Position numbers and translations under genes: made by a program
The notes under the pieces: generated by a model
Database searches by the model: none
What the model was told of the DNA's origin: nothing
What the model saw: the letters and a program-made list of their open reading frames with translations, nothing else
Source: Maribacter algicola
Lineage (GTDB): Bacteria > Bacteroidota > Bacteroidia > Flavobacteriales > Flavobacteriaceae
Direction: 5' to 3'
DNA: 64,000 bases
NCBI RefSeq assembly: GCF_003933245.1
Contig: NZ_QUSX01000002.1
Location: forward strand, 1,054,001 to 1,118,000
Shown here: positions 9,375-19,112 of the stretch, piece by piece
How the letters are laid out: each line of letters begins with the position of its first letter
Position numbering within the stretch: position 1 is the stretch's first letter

Positions 9375-11066
9375 TTATCGGATCAACTTCTTATACTTGA
9401 TTCGTTTCGGCATCAAATCGCCTCCTAAGCGTTTCTTTTTGTTTTCCTCGTAATCCGAGAAAGAGCCTTCAAAGAAATAAACCTGTGAGTTTCCTTCAAA
9501 AGCTAAGATGTGGGTACAGATACGGTCCAAGAACCATCTATCGTGCGAAATCACCACGGCACAACCGGCAAAATTCTCCAAACCTTCCTCCAAGGCCCGG
9601 AGTGTATTTACATCCAAATCGTTCGTTGGCTCATCCAACAACAAGACATTCCCTTCTTCTTTCAAGGTCATCGCCAAATGGAGTCTGTTTCGTTCCCCAC
9701 CGGACAACATGCTAACCTTTTTGTTCTGCTCACTTCCGGAAAAGTTGAACCGACTTAAATAGGCCCTGGAATTCACTTGTCTTCCCCCCATCATGATCAA
9801 TTCCTGCTCGTCACTGAAATTTTGCCAAATGGACTTTTCAGGGTCTATATTGGAATGGCTCTGATCCACATAGGCAATCTTTGCAGTGTCTCCTACTACA
9901 AATTCGCCCTTATCGGGATTTTCCTCACCCATGATCATCCTAAAGATGGTTGTTTTACCCGCTCCATTTGGACCAATAATGCCAACAATACCCGCTTGTG
10001 GCAGCTTAAAGTTCAAATCTTCATACAACAGTTTGTCTCCATATGCCTTGCTTACCCCTTTTGCCTCAATCACATTGGTTCCCAAACGGGGACCATTTGG
10101 AATATAGATTTCCAGCTTTTCGTCCAATTGCTTTTGGTCCTGGCTCATCAACTTGTCGTAATTATTAAGTCGGGCTTTTTGCTTGGTCTGTCTTCCTTTT
10201 ACACCTTGTCTCACCCACTCCAACTCACGTTCCAAGGTTTTTTGCCGCTTGGATGCGGTTTTGCTTTCTTGGGCCAGTCGTTTTGATTTTTGATCTAACC
10301 ATGAAGAATAATTACCCTTCCAAGGGATACCTTCCCCCCTGTCCAATTCCAAAATCCAACCCGCAACATTATCCAAGAAATAGCGATCGTGCGTAACGGC
10401 TATGACCGTGCCCTTGTATTGTGCCAAATGATGTTCCAACCAATGAACGGACTCCGCATCCAAATGGTTGGTAGGCTCATCCAACAAGAGAATTTCGGGT
10501 TCTTGTAATAATAGACGACATAGGGCCACTCTTCGTCTTTCCCCTCCGGATAATACCGATATCTTTTTATCACCTTCCGGAGTTCTCAAGGCATCCATGG
10601 CAATTTCCAGTTTGGTATCCAATTCCCAAGCGTTGGAAGCATCGATTTTATCCTGAAGCGCGGCCTGCTTGTCCATCAACTTCTGCATCTTGTCCGCATC
10701 CTCATAAACTTCCGGCAGCCCAAACATATCGTTGATTTTGTTATACTCGTCCAGTATCGCCACGGTTTCGGCAACCCCTTCCTTTACAACTTCCAGAACC
10801 GTTTTATTTTCATCTAGTTCAGGTTCCTGTTCCAAATATCCCACATTGTATCCTGGTGAGAAAACCACATCACCTTGAAAATTTTTATCCTTTCCCGCAA
10901 TGATTTTTAACAAGGTAGATTTACCCGAACCATTAAGTCCAAGGATGCCAATTTTGGCACCATAAAAGAAGCTTAAATAGATATCCTTTAAAACAGGGGT
11001 ATTCGCCGTTTTGTAGGTCTTTGTGACACCGGACATGGAAAAAATGACCTTCTTATCGTCTGACAT
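9375..11066 (-). CDS. ettA: Energy-dependent translational throttle protein EttA (ABC-F ATPase)
   Basis: 563 residues with two ABC ATPase domains: Walker A GLNGSGKST and GPNGAGKTT, signatures LSGGERRR and LSGGERNR, Walker B ILLLDEPTNHLD and VLLLDEPTNDLD. There is no membrane domain. The interdomain linker is lysine/arginine-rich and coiled (KTASKRQKTLERELEWVRQGVKGRQTKQKARLNNY), as in EttA, which binds the ribosomal E site and gates the first elongation step according to ATP/ADP ratio. Length and sequence follow the EttA subfamily rather than Uup or YheS. Confidence 0.95.
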   Translation of the reverse strand: MSDDKKVIFSMSGVTKTYKTANTPVLKDIYLSFFYGAKIGILGLNGSGKSTLLKIIAGKDKNFQGDVVFSPGYNVGYLEQEPELDENKTVLEVVKEGVAETVAILDEYNKINDMFGLPEVYEDADKMQKLMDKQAALQDKIDASNAWELDTKLEIAMDALRTPEGDKKISVLSGGERRRVALCRLLLQEPEILLLDEPTNHLDAESVHWLEHHLAQYKGTVIAVTHDRYFLDNVAGWILELDRGEGIPWKGNYSSWLDQKSKRLAQESKTASKRQKTLERELEWVRQGVKGRQTKQKARLNNYDKLMSQDQKQLDEKLEIYIPNGPRLGTNVIEAKGVSKAYGDKLLYEDLNFKLPQAGIVGIIGPNGAGKTTIFRMIMGEENPDKGEFVVGDTAKIAYVDQSHSNIDPEKSIWQNFSDEQELIMMGGRQVNSRAYLSRFNFSGSEQNKKVSMLSGGERNRLHLAMTLKEEGNVLLLDEPTNDLDVNTLRALEEGLENFAGCAVVISHDRWFLDRICTHILAFEGNSQVYFFEGSFSDYEENKKKRLGGDLMPKRIKYKKLIR

Positions 11067-11204
11067 AGAAAATAGTAATTAGTAGTTAGTAATTTGTAAA
11101 GGGTGGTTCGTGAATAATATGCTATGACAAGCTTTTATCTTTTAGACTTTAGCGAAGAATACAATACCTTAGAACTTTGAACTTATATCTCTTAACTGTT
11201 AAAA

Positions 11205-11387
11205 TTAAACCCTGCCCTTTAGGGCATTGAACACCCAGGCAATAGCGAAAAATCCAATACCTACCGAGGCAAATCCCCAACCTGCAACTTCGTTATATCG
11301 AAAAGCACCAAGGCCTATTAAAATAAGTCCGACCAAAATCATAATAAATGTGGCCCAAGCCAAAACAGTGTTCTTATTCATTCCCAT
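11205..11387 (-). CDS. CAL67264-family small membrane protein
   Basis: 60 residues (58 from the internal Met at codon 3) with two hydrophobic helices (about 10-28 and 35-55) and a basic end (NALKGRV). The sequence matches my memory of the conserved Flavobacteriaceae mini-protein family named CAL67264. Upstream of ettA on the same strand with a ~138-base gap. Function unknown; inner-membrane location expected. Confidence 0.8.
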   Translation of the reverse strand: MGMNKNTVLAWATFIMILVGLILIGLGAFRYNEVAGWGFASVGIGFFAIAWVFNALKGRV

Positions 11388-11459
11388 CTTTCCTGTAGTT
11401 TTAAGCGAACTTCAAATATCGTAATTTTTAAAATGCCTTTCCAATTTTACCTCAGGTTA

Positions 11460-12434
11460 TTATTGCTCAAATGGAAATTTTATACCTGTTTTTGATCGGA
11501 CCGTATCCAATAGATAAATTAAATCCAAACTATTTTGATGGCTCCATAAGTCACTTTCCAATTTACCCGATTTCAAACAATGATGTACTTCTTCGATTTC
11601 ATGTCCGTATCCCTTACCTATTTTAGGTAATTCTTTGGTCTTTGTTTCCCCAACCTTGAACAACGTATAACTGGTAGCCTCATGCCATCTAGGGTTAATA
11701 TAGATACTTCCAGCACTACCTGAAATCTCACTGCGCATATCCGTATTCGATGTAAGTCCGCTGTACAGCAGTGCTTGTGCTTTTGGATAATCAAAGATCA
11801 TACTGCACTGTTTTTCCACCCCGGTCTGGTGGAAATGCACCTTGGCAATCAAATCCGTAGGCATTCCTAAAATCAAATAAGACAGAAAAATTGGGTAAAT
11901 CCCAATATCCAATAGCGATCCCCCTGCAAGTTCCGGATTTAAAACTCGGCCATCCTCCACCCTATCCATTGCGTAAAAAGCAAAATCGGAATACAAATGT
12001 CCTACTTCTCCAATTTCACCAGAATCTATGATTTTTTTTACTTCCCTTATAGTAGGGTTGAATCGTGACCAAAGGGCTTCCATCAAAAAAACCTTGTTCT
12101 TACTTGCCGCTGCCACCATGAGTTCAACCTCGCCTTTATTCACTCCCAAAGGTTTTTCGCACAGCACATGCTTCCCGGCCTCCATGGCCATAATGGCCAA
12201 TTCCGCATGCCGTGTATGGGGAGTGGCAATATAAACTACATCTATGGTATCACTCTTGAACAAATCCCAATAACTGCCAAAAGCATGAGGAGCACCATAA
12301 ACATCCGCAAATTCTCTGGCCTTGTCCATATTCCTAGAACCAACCGCCATTAGTTTACCACTTGAAACCAATGCTAAATCCTTTGAAAAAGCGTGTGCTA
12401 TTTTACCAGCACCTACTATGCCCCATCTAATCAT
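11460..12434 (-). CDS. Gfo/Idh/MocA-family NAD(P)-dependent oxidoreductase
   Basis: 324 residues. The N-terminal Rossmann fold shows GIVGAGKIA and the family motif CEKPLGVN (catalytic-region Lys of the EKP motif). The C-terminal half is the alpha/beta substrate domain (SDFAFYAMDRVEDGRVLNPELAGGSLLDIGIYP, with the typical GGxxxDxGxY segment). Family members oxidise or reduce sugars, polyols or trans-dihydrodiols; the specific substrate cannot be read from sequence. Divergent from the carboxylase gene. Confidence 0.9.
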   Translation of the reverse strand: MIRWGIVGAGKIAHAFSKDLALVSSGKLMAVGSRNMDKAREFADVYGAPHAFGSYWDLFKSDTIDVVYIATPHTRHAELAIMAMEAGKHVLCEKPLGVNKGEVELMVAAASKNKVFLMEALWSRFNPTIREVKKIIDSGEIGEVGHLYSDFAFYAMDRVEDGRVLNPELAGGSLLDIGIYPIFLSYLILGMPTDLIAKVHFHQTGVEKQCSMIFDYPKAQALLYSGLTSNTDMRSEISGSAGSIYINPRWHEATSYTLFKVGETKTKELPKIGKGYGHEIEEVHHCLKSGKLESDLWSHQNSLDLIYLLDTVRSKTGIKFPFEQ

Positions 12435-12492
12435 ACTTTTATATTTTGTTTAGAGTTTACCCAAATTTAACTCCTTATCTTTAGCCTAGGAA

Positions 12493-14136
12493 ATGAAATT
12501 GGACAGAATGGATTTGAAATTCAATCAGAACGAAGACAAAAATAAACTGCTTTTATCCGAATTACGCAGAAAGCTCGCGCATGTACATCTTGGCGGAGGT
12601 AAGGAAAAAATTGCCAAACAGCACAATCAAGGAAAATTGACGGCCAGGGAACGTATAGATTATCTCCTGGACCCAAGATCTGAACACATTGAAATTGGAG
12701 CATTTGCGGGCGAGGGAATGTATGAGGAACACGGCGGTTGCCCATCAGGTGGGGTGGTCGTTAAAATAGGGTATGTCAAAAAAAGGCTTTGTATCGTCGT
12801 AGCTAATGACGCCACTGTAAAAGCAGGCGCATGGTTTCCCATAACGGCTAAAAAGAATTTAAGGGCACAGGAAATCGCCATTGAAAATAAACTTCCAATA
12901 ATCTACTTGGTGGATAGCGCAGGTGTCTATCTACCCATGCAGGATGAGATTTTTCCGGACAAGGAGCATTTTGGCCGAATTTTTAGGAACAATGCCATCA
13001 TGAGCAGTATGGGCATCACCCAAATCGCGGCCGTTATGGGAAGCTGTGTGGCCGGTGGGGCCTATTTGCCAATTATGAGCGATGAAGCCTTAATTATTGA
13101 CAAAACAGGCAGTATTTTTCTTGCAGGGAGCTACTTGGTAAAGGCTGCTATAGGGGAAAGTATAGACAACGAAACCCTTGGTGGTGCCACCACGCACTGT
13201 GAAATTAGCGGTGTAACCGATTATAAATCTAAAGACGACAAAGATGCTCTTGATACCATCAAGAACATTATGGACAAGATTGGGGATTTCCCAGTGGCCG
13301 GATTCAATCGTTCCAAGCCGGCCAAGCCAAAAGAGAACCCAGAAGATATCTATGGAATATTGCCCGGTTCAAGGACCGAGCAATATGATATGATGGAAAT
13401 CATCAAAAGGTTGGTGGACGATTCTGAATTTGAACCTTACAAAGATGGTTACGGTCAAACCATAATTACAGGGTACGCCCGGATCGACGGCTGGGCCGTT
13501 GGCATTGTTGCCAACCAACGAAAAGTAGTCAAGACCAAAAAGGGTGAAATGCAATTTGGAGGAGTGATTTATTCCGATTCGGCCGATAAAGCCACCCGAT
13601 TCATTGCCAACTGTAACCAGAAAAAAATTCCTTTGGTCTTTTTGCAGGACGTTACCGGATTTATGGTTGGTAGCAAGAGTGAGCACGGAGGCATTATAAA
13701 AGACGGGGCAAAAATGGTCAATGCCGTGAGTAATTCCGTCGTGCCAAAATTCACGGTAGTCATTGGAAACAGTTATGGTGCCGGTAATTATGCCATGTGT
13801 GGGAAGGCCTATGACCCAAGATTGATCGTTGCTTGGCCCAGTGCGGAACTGGCGGTAATGAGCGGTAATTCGGCCGCTAAGGTATTGCTACAAATTGAAA
13901 CCGCCTCGCTAAAAAAGAAAGGGGAAACCATCACCGAAAAAGAGGAGAAAGCGCTCTTTGATAAAATAAAACAGCGATACGACAATCAGGTTTCGCCCTA
14001 TTATGCAGCCTCCCGTCTTTGGACCGATGCCGTCATTGACCCTATGGATACAAGAAAATGGATTTCCATGGGCATTGAGGCAGCAAATCATGCGCCTATT
14101 GAAAAACCATTTAATATGGGGGTTTTGCAGGTTTAA
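12493..14136 (+). CDS. Acyl-CoA carboxylase, carboxyltransferase (beta) subunit
   Basis: 547 residues (542 from the ATG at 12508, which matches homologues as well). It has both halves of the carboxyltransferase fold: N-terminal LTARERIDYLLD and GMYEEHGGCPSGG regions with the oxyanion-hole Gly-rich MGSCVAGGAYLP, and C-terminal FLQDVTGFMVGSKSEHGGIIKDGAKM and VVIGNSYGAGNYAMCGKAYDPR. It transfers CO2 from carboxybiotin to an acyl-CoA. The sequence favours the methylcrotonyl/propionyl-CoA type; no biotin carboxylase subunit lies in the window, so the substrate is undecided. Confidence 0.9.
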   Translation: MKLDRMDLKFNQNEDKNKLLLSELRRKLAHVHLGGGKEKIAKQHNQGKLTARERIDYLLDPRSEHIEIGAFAGEGMYEEHGGCPSGGVVVKIGYVKKRLCIVVANDATVKAGAWFPITAKKNLRAQEIAIENKLPIIYLVDSAGVYLPMQDEIFPDKEHFGRIFRNNAIMSSMGITQIAAVMGSCVAGGAYLPIMSDEALIIDKTGSIFLAGSYLVKAAIGESIDNETLGGATTHCEISGVTDYKSKDDKDALDTIKNIMDKIGDFPVAGFNRSKPAKPKENPEDIYGILPGSRTEQYDMMEIIKRLVDDSEFEPYKDGYGQTIITGYARIDGWAVGIVANQRKVVKTKKGEMQFGGVIYSDSADKATRFIANCNQKKIPLVFLQDVTGFMVGSKSEHGGIIKDGAKMVNAVSNSVVPKFTVVIGNSYGAGNYAMCGKAYDPRLIVAWPSAELAVMSGNSAAKVLLQIETASLKKKGETITEKEEKALFDKIKQRYDNQVSPYYAASRLWTDAVIDPMDTRKWISMGIEAANHAPIEKPFNMGVLQV

Positions 14137-14145
14137 TGATATAAT

Positions 14146-14460
14146 TCAATCAACAATGCGCATAAGAGCATTTGCAAAGTGTTGGTCCCCAACCTCCAGA
14201 ACCATTTTTTTATAACCTTGTTTTGAGAACATAAGAATATCCTTTTTCTCTGCATGAATAGAGAATCTACCTGCATTATCAGTTCTGGTTGTTTCCCTGG
14301 TTCGTTGGTTCTTAACGGTCACATCTGCAAGCATGGACCCATTGTGAATCGCAAAACCGGATAGCATGCGTAATTTTCTTCTAGCTTTCTCTACCTTGAC
14401 TTCATATCGCTTCGCCTTTTCTTGGGAAACATAGGGGGATGTTTCCAAATAATAGGCCAT
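14146..14460 (-). CDS. Short protein with a carboxypeptidase-regulatory-like domain
   Basis: 104 residues from an ATG 21 bases after the upstream stop. The first 35 residues are basic and helical. The rest resembles one carboxypeptidase-regulatory-like beta domain (FAIHNGSMLADVTVKNQRTRETTRTDNAGRFSIHAEKKDILMFSKQGYKK). No signal peptide is visible, which is unusual because these domains are normally exported. It may be the tail of a decayed gene or a genuine last cistron of the operon. Confidence 0.5.
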   Translation of the reverse strand: MAYYLETSPYVSQEKAKRYEVKVEKARRKLRMLSGFAIHNGSMLADVTVKNQRTRETTRTDNAGRFSIHAEKKDILMFSKQGYKKMVLEVGDQHFANALMRIVD

Positions 14461-14481
14461 ATTGACATCGCTTACCTTTTG

Positions 14482-15297
14482 CTACTTGTCCTGACTGGTA
14501 TATTTCCGATAGGAACCATAATCACTGTCTGAAGCGGCAAGAACCAATTCAATTTCACTGTAGCCATATACTTTTAATAGTTCCAGCGATATGTAAAAGT
14601 CATCGTTTACATAGATATTGTAAGGCTCTAAATCCACATCATTGAACCCCCTACCTTTTGTAAGTGTCTTTAGGATATCCTTACCGGATTTGTTCAGGTT
14701 GGTAAGCGGTCTTCCTAAAGGTCCGTCACTATCGTAGACATTGATCCGGACCAATATACTATCGGATGGATTACTCCATACTTCAAATTCAAGGGAATTC
14801 AATTGCCTCGGTCCTTTTGAAGTTCTAATTTTAGTGGCCAATTCCCCTCCCAGTGCCACATTGTCCTTCCAATAACCCAAACTTGGAGAACCGTTGTTTT
14901 GATAGCCAATATATTCCTTTATTGGAACCAAGGTAGTATTTGTTACCTCAACCTCATCCAAACTAATTTCTGCTGGATTCAAGATTAGTTTTGGATATTC
15001 GTTGTATTCAAACTCCATTTTTGAAACTGGTATCCGAATTGTTTCATAACCCAAACAAGATATTTGGATGTAATCCCCATTACCATATTTTGAAGTCTCC
15101 AAGGGAAGATGAAAAATCCCATTTTCATCCGATACAGTACCTACGCCCTTATCCAAAATACCAATATTCACATAAGGAACAGGTTCTCCAGTTTTTGCAT
15201 CAACAGTTTGTCCCTTGTAATCTCTTTGCGCAAAACCTGCATAATACAGAGCGAAAAAAAGTATAAGGGACAATTTTTTAAAACAAATAGTATCCAA
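14482..15297 (-). CDS. Exported carboxypeptidase-regulatory-like domain protein
   Basis: 271 residues. A signal peptide (LSLILFFALYYAGFAQ) precedes a carboxypeptidase-regulatory-like beta sandwich at about 25-105 (YKGQTVDAKTGEPVPYVNIGILDKGVGTVSDENGIFHLP). The ~165-residue C-terminal part (TTLVPIKEYIGYQNNGSPSLGYWKDNVALGGELATKI, then SILVRINVYDSDGPLGRPLTNL) is beta-rich and I do not recognise it. The only start available is TTG at 15297, 8 bases after the stop of the upstream broken gene, so it probably shares that transcript. Confidence 0.7.
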   Translation of the reverse strand: MDTICFKKLSLILFFALYYAGFAQRDYKGQTVDAKTGEPVPYVNIGILDKGVGTVSDENGIFHLPLETSKYGNGDYIQISCLGYETIRIPVSKMEFEYNEYPKLILNPAEISLDEVEVTNTTLVPIKEYIGYQNNGSPSLGYWKDNVALGGELATKIRTSKGPRQLNSLEFEVWSNPSDSILVRINVYDSDGPLGRPLTNLNKSGKDILKTLTKGRGFNDVDLEPYNIYVNDDFYISLELLKVYGYSEIELVLAASDSDYGSYRKYTSQDK

Positions 15298-15305
15298 TAT
15301 TTCAA

Positions 15306-17063
15306 TTAATTTAGGGCAACGCCTTTGGCATTGGAAACACTAAATAGTTTTTGATTTACCTCCTTTAACTGAAGCGCAAACAGTTTTACTTCCTTTTGCT
15401 GCTTATCACTACCATAGTCACTGTAGATAGTTGCCTTCAAAAATGTTGGTGTCAAACTCTTATTTCCTAAATATTTGGCGTTCACCACCCAAGTACCAGG
15501 CAAATCCTCATCTATAGTAACTTCCATGGTGGAAAAACCATATTTTTTCTCCCTTTCTATAAGGTCACCATTGTCCTGTAAAGTATGTTTCCAAAAATGG
15601 GATTGTCCCACTGGACTAACAAACTGCAATTCAAATTCGGCCTCCCCATCGTTCCATTCAAATACCAGCCGAGTACCCTTTTTTAGAGGTTTTTCCAAAT
15701 TAGACTCATTCTTTAATTGTCTCTCTACCAAAACATTCTCCATGGATAAAAGATTATTGAATTCTGTGGACATAATCTCTTGTACACTTTGAATATCCGC
15801 TTCCATAAAACCTTCATCCAATAGGTAGTTGTATCTGGCATGAATGGCCGCCGCTTGATTAAATTGTCCCAAATCCCTATAACTCCTTGCCATATCCAAG
15901 TAGCTTTGTGCATAATGAGGTCTTAACAAGAAAATTTCCTTATAAATGTCATTTGCTTTCTTCCTTTCACCTTGCACTTCGTATTGATAAGCCAAAGCTT
16001 TTAAAAGAACCGGATTATTTTGAAACTCAGAATAATGCTCATTAACTATTTGTTGTGCAAATTCCGGATCATTCATTTCAGTTGCAAAAAAGTCTTGGGT
16101 ATCAAGAACAAAATAGGGTGCACCACCATACTTTTCAGACCACTTAATATATTGTGACTTTGCCATTCCCAAGGATGTACTTGCGTACAATGATTTTTTA
16201 TATTCTGGCCAATTGTTACGAATGACGTCCATTCCTACGGCGTCTCCATCATAAAACTCGCTATTACCCAAATATTTTTTTGAATGGGATTCAGGAGTCG
16301 GTGGTCCCGAAAATGTATTGATAACAACTACCCCTCCAGAACCTAGAGATCCATATTTGACTGTCATTGATAGACTCGTAATAATGGCGATACGTTTAAT
16401 ATTCCCTATGTCAAGCCATGTAGGAAAGTTAGTGAAGACTTGTCCGTCCACATCAAATATCGCAGGTTGTGGCACAGCGGTCATTGAGGCTCCTCACATC
16501 AAAAATACGGGCACCCCGCTTGCAAGATTTTGTAAAATACCCGTTGAAACTCCAGGAAACCTGTTTTGCAAAAGATTTGCCAACCCAAGGTTTACCGGCA
16601 TGATTTCATCTTGCTCCAAAAATAGAATGTTTCCTGCGGTCCTATCCCCATCTATAAAACCGTAGGCACTTTGGATAACATTTCTGCGCTCAAAATATCG
16701 TTGGGCCAGCACATTTGCGGATATTCTGTTACTGCTTTCCACTATTACCTCATCCAATTGATTTACATATGGATACAAGATAGGATTGATATAACGGGTA
16801 ACATCCTCAATTTGAATACTAACGGTCTTCATTCCTGCGTATGTAAACATGAGTATGTCACCAGTTTGAGCCTTTATGGCATAGCTCCCGTACAAACTTG
16901 AAAATGTTGTGGATTCGTCCTTATCCTTGATGCTTATCCTAACATCTTCCAAAGGACCCGAACTATCCGATACTTTACCAGAAATTTCCCTAAGATTTTG
17001 TGCCCAAGTTATTGAACACGACAACAAAAACAGTAATAAAGTAAAAAGCTTAGCGTTTTTCAT
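15306..17063 (-). pseudogene. TonB-plug/TPR/DUF2135-like protein broken by an in-frame TGA
   Basis: Two frames (16494-17063, 189 residues; 15306-16484, 392 residues) lie in the same reading frame, separated by one TGA at 16496-16494. Together they match, end to end, the intact neighbour at 17200-18936: signal peptide, carboxypeptidase-regulatory-like domain, plug segment, TPR-like middle (DIYKEIFLLRPHYAQSYLDMARSYRDLGQ) and DUF2135-like end (RLVFEWNDGEAEFELQFVSP ... GTWVVNAKYLGNKSLTPTFLKAT). The TGA sits where the paralogue has Arg (PVFLM-stop-GAS against IVIRGVGS), so one C-to-T change in CGA explains it. No frameshift is needed. Could be a real nonsense mutation or a base-call error. Confidence 0.8.
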
Positions 17064-17199
17064 GACCGTAGTTTTAAAATTACAGAAACAATTAACAAAT
17101 GAAATAATACACTAAATCTAAAATGGTTTTTAATGCCAGTAATTATCTCCATCAATAACCATTTAAATTGTCATCACTCATTTTAACATTTAAAAAAAC

Positions 17200-18936
17200 T
17201 CACCTGGATACAATCCCAGAGGCAATCCTTAGGGTAAACAATTCCTGGTTCACGTCCCTTGTCGACAACTTGAACACCTTTGTTTCCATACGTTGGGAGG
17301 CACTGCCATAATTATGGTATACCGTCGCCTTCAGATAGGTAGGAGTCAAGCTCTTGTTGCCCAAATAGTTCAGGTTCACCTTCCAGGTACCAGGTAATGA
17401 ATCGTCTATCAGGTATTCCGTAACGGAATAGCCCACCTTCTTTTCGTCCCTTATGCGATCGGCATCGTCCTTAAGGCTGTGTTGCCACTTGAAGTATTGG
17501 TTCTCAGGGTTCACGAACTGAAGGTCGAACTCCGCCTCGCTATCCGCCCACTCGAAAACCAGGCGCGTTCCCTTGAAATCATCCTCCAGGGCATACTTCC
17601 TTAGGTTTTTCTTGGAAATCAAATCTCCGCCCTTTAGGGCGATGAGGTTATTCAGCTCCCTATCCATTAAATTCGAAAATTCCCCTTGCTCATCGCTCAT
17701 GAAGCCGTTTTCCAACAGGTATTCATAGCGTGTGTGAAGCCCCATCGCCTTTTGATAGTCGCCAATATGTCTGTAGCTCTTCGCCAAATCAAGGTAGGAC
17801 TGTGCATAATGCGGCCTTAATATGAAAACTTCCTTATATAGTTCATTGGCCTTTCCATATTCCTGGAAACTGTCATGGACATAGGCAAGGGACTTCAGGG
17901 CCACGGGGTTCTCGTTGAAGCGGTCAAAATTCTCCCGAATTAATGCTTCCGCAAAGGTTTCGTTACCACGCTCCATGAAGAACCGGTAACTATCCACCAA
18001 AAAATAGTATGACCCGGAATATTTGGAAAGGTAGTTCCCAAAGATTGTTTCTGCCGCATCATCGGTCGTGCTGGCATGGAGCTCCTTAAGGTATTCCGGA
18101 GCGTTTTTCATAAGACTTCGCTGGCTTACCGCTCCGTTATCATAAAAGTTGTTGCGCAGCCTAGCCTGGTCCATTATGGTTTTGGGATACTGAGTACCGG
18201 ATACCGTGTTGATGACGACTACCCCGCCGGAAGCAAGTCCGCCATATTTTGTAGCCGTGGCGAAATTGTTGAGGATGGCCAGCCTCTTGATGTTGTTCAC
18301 GTCCACCCAAATTGGGGTGTTGGTGAAAATTTGCCCATCTATATCATAGATTGCCGCCGCATCAAATGTTATTGACCCTACACCCCGTATCACAATACTT
18401 CCGCCATTAAAACAGTCTCCATTTACAATAATACCTGGAAATTCGTTTCTAACTACATCCAGGATACAGATTCCTATAGGCATAATATCATTTTCATTAA
18501 GCATCATGACACGCCCTGGAGCCCTATCTGCATCCAAGATTCCATAAGCCGTCTTAATTAAACGTTTGTTAGTAGCATATTCCTTTTGTAAGTCTTCTTG
18601 TGATTTCCGACCGCTTTTAATGACCGTCACCTCCTCAAGCTGCTCTATTTTTGGATACATGGTTATGTTCAGGATACGTGTTACATCCTCGACCATGATT
18701 TCAACGGATTCCATGCCCGTATAGGAGAACGTTAGGGTCTCACCCGAAACTGTCTCTATATTGTACTTACCGTCCTTATCCGTGTAAACCGAGTTTTGAG
18801 TAGCAGATGTCGTTATGGCAACGTTTGCCATTGGAGCGGAATTATCTTTCACAATTCCCTTAACAATTTTCGAATCCACTTGTTGTGCAAATGACATCAA
18901 TGGAATGAGGCAGAAAAAAAGAAACAGTTTTTTCAT
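17200..18936 (-). CDS. TonB-plug domain protein with TPR and DUF2135-like C-terminus, no barrel
   Basis: 578 residues from the ATG at 18936, chosen because it starts a clean signal peptide (MKKLFLFFCLIPLMSFAQQ); the frame also opens 66 bases earlier. Order: carboxypeptidase-regulatory-like domain (about 22-105), TonB-receptor plug-like segment (about 150-245, ending GGLASGGVVVINTVSG), helical TPR-like part (about 300-420, ANELYKEVFILRPHYAQSYLDLAKSYRHIGDYQKA) and a beta domain (about 450-555, RLVFEWADSEAEFDLQFV ... GTWKVNLNYLGNKSLTPTYLKATVYHNYG) resembling DUF2135. There is no outer-membrane barrel. Likely periplasmic or outer-membrane associated; role unknown. The 3' two-thirds is visibly richer in GC than the 5' third. 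Confidence 0.8.
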   Translation of the reverse strand: MKKLFLFFCLIPLMSFAQQVDSKIVKGIVKDNSAPMANVAITTSATQNSVYTDKDGKYNIETVSGETLTFSYTGMESVEIMVEDVTRILNITMYPKIEQLEEVTVIKSGRKSQEDLQKEYATNKRLIKTAYGILDADRAPGRVMMLNENDIMPIGICILDVVRNEFPGIIVNGDCFNGGSIVIRGVGSITFDAAAIYDIDGQIFTNTPIWVDVNNIKRLAILNNFATATKYGGLASGGVVVINTVSGTQYPKTIMDQARLRNNFYDNGAVSQRSLMKNAPEYLKELHASTTDDAAETIFGNYLSKYSGSYYFLVDSYRFFMERGNETFAEALIRENFDRFNENPVALKSLAYVHDSFQEYGKANELYKEVFILRPHYAQSYLDLAKSYRHIGDYQKAMGLHTRYEYLLENGFMSDEQGEFSNLMDRELNNLIALKGGDLISKKNLRKYALEDDFKGTRLVFEWADSEAEFDLQFVNPENQYFKWQHSLKDDADRIRDEKKVGYSVTEYLIDDSLPGTWKVNLNYLGNKSLTPTYLKATVYHNYGSASQRMETKVFKLSTRDVNQELFTLRIASGIVSR

Positions 18937-19022
18937 AACGTATTGATTTAGTGAATAAAAGTTACTTAATAAATCAATATGCCTAAAGAAAAAATTTAAC
19001 AATTAACACATAGTTAACAGTA

Positions 19023-19065
19023 TTAATCTCATTATTAATAGTAATGCTATTAATAATGAGATTAA
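19023..19065. repeat. Perfect AT-rich inverted repeat, 19-bp arms
   Basis: Arms at 19023-19041 and 19047-19065 are exact reverse complements around a 5-base loop (TAATG). It lies between the M24 peptidase stop and the plug-protein start, both minus strand. No T-run follows on either strand, so it is not a standard terminator. Confidence 0.85.
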
Positions 19066-19112
19066 CATTTTAACTGGAAAATACTAGTTAGAATAAAAAA
19101 ATTAGCAAAACA

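Noticed and set aside
9777..10286. 169-residue plus-strand frame opposite ettA
   Set aside because: Antisense of conserved ABC-F domains.
16494..16496. TGA as selenocysteine or programmed readthrough
   Set aside because: The paralogue has Arg at this position and no SECIS-like hairpin is apparent; a point mutation is simpler.
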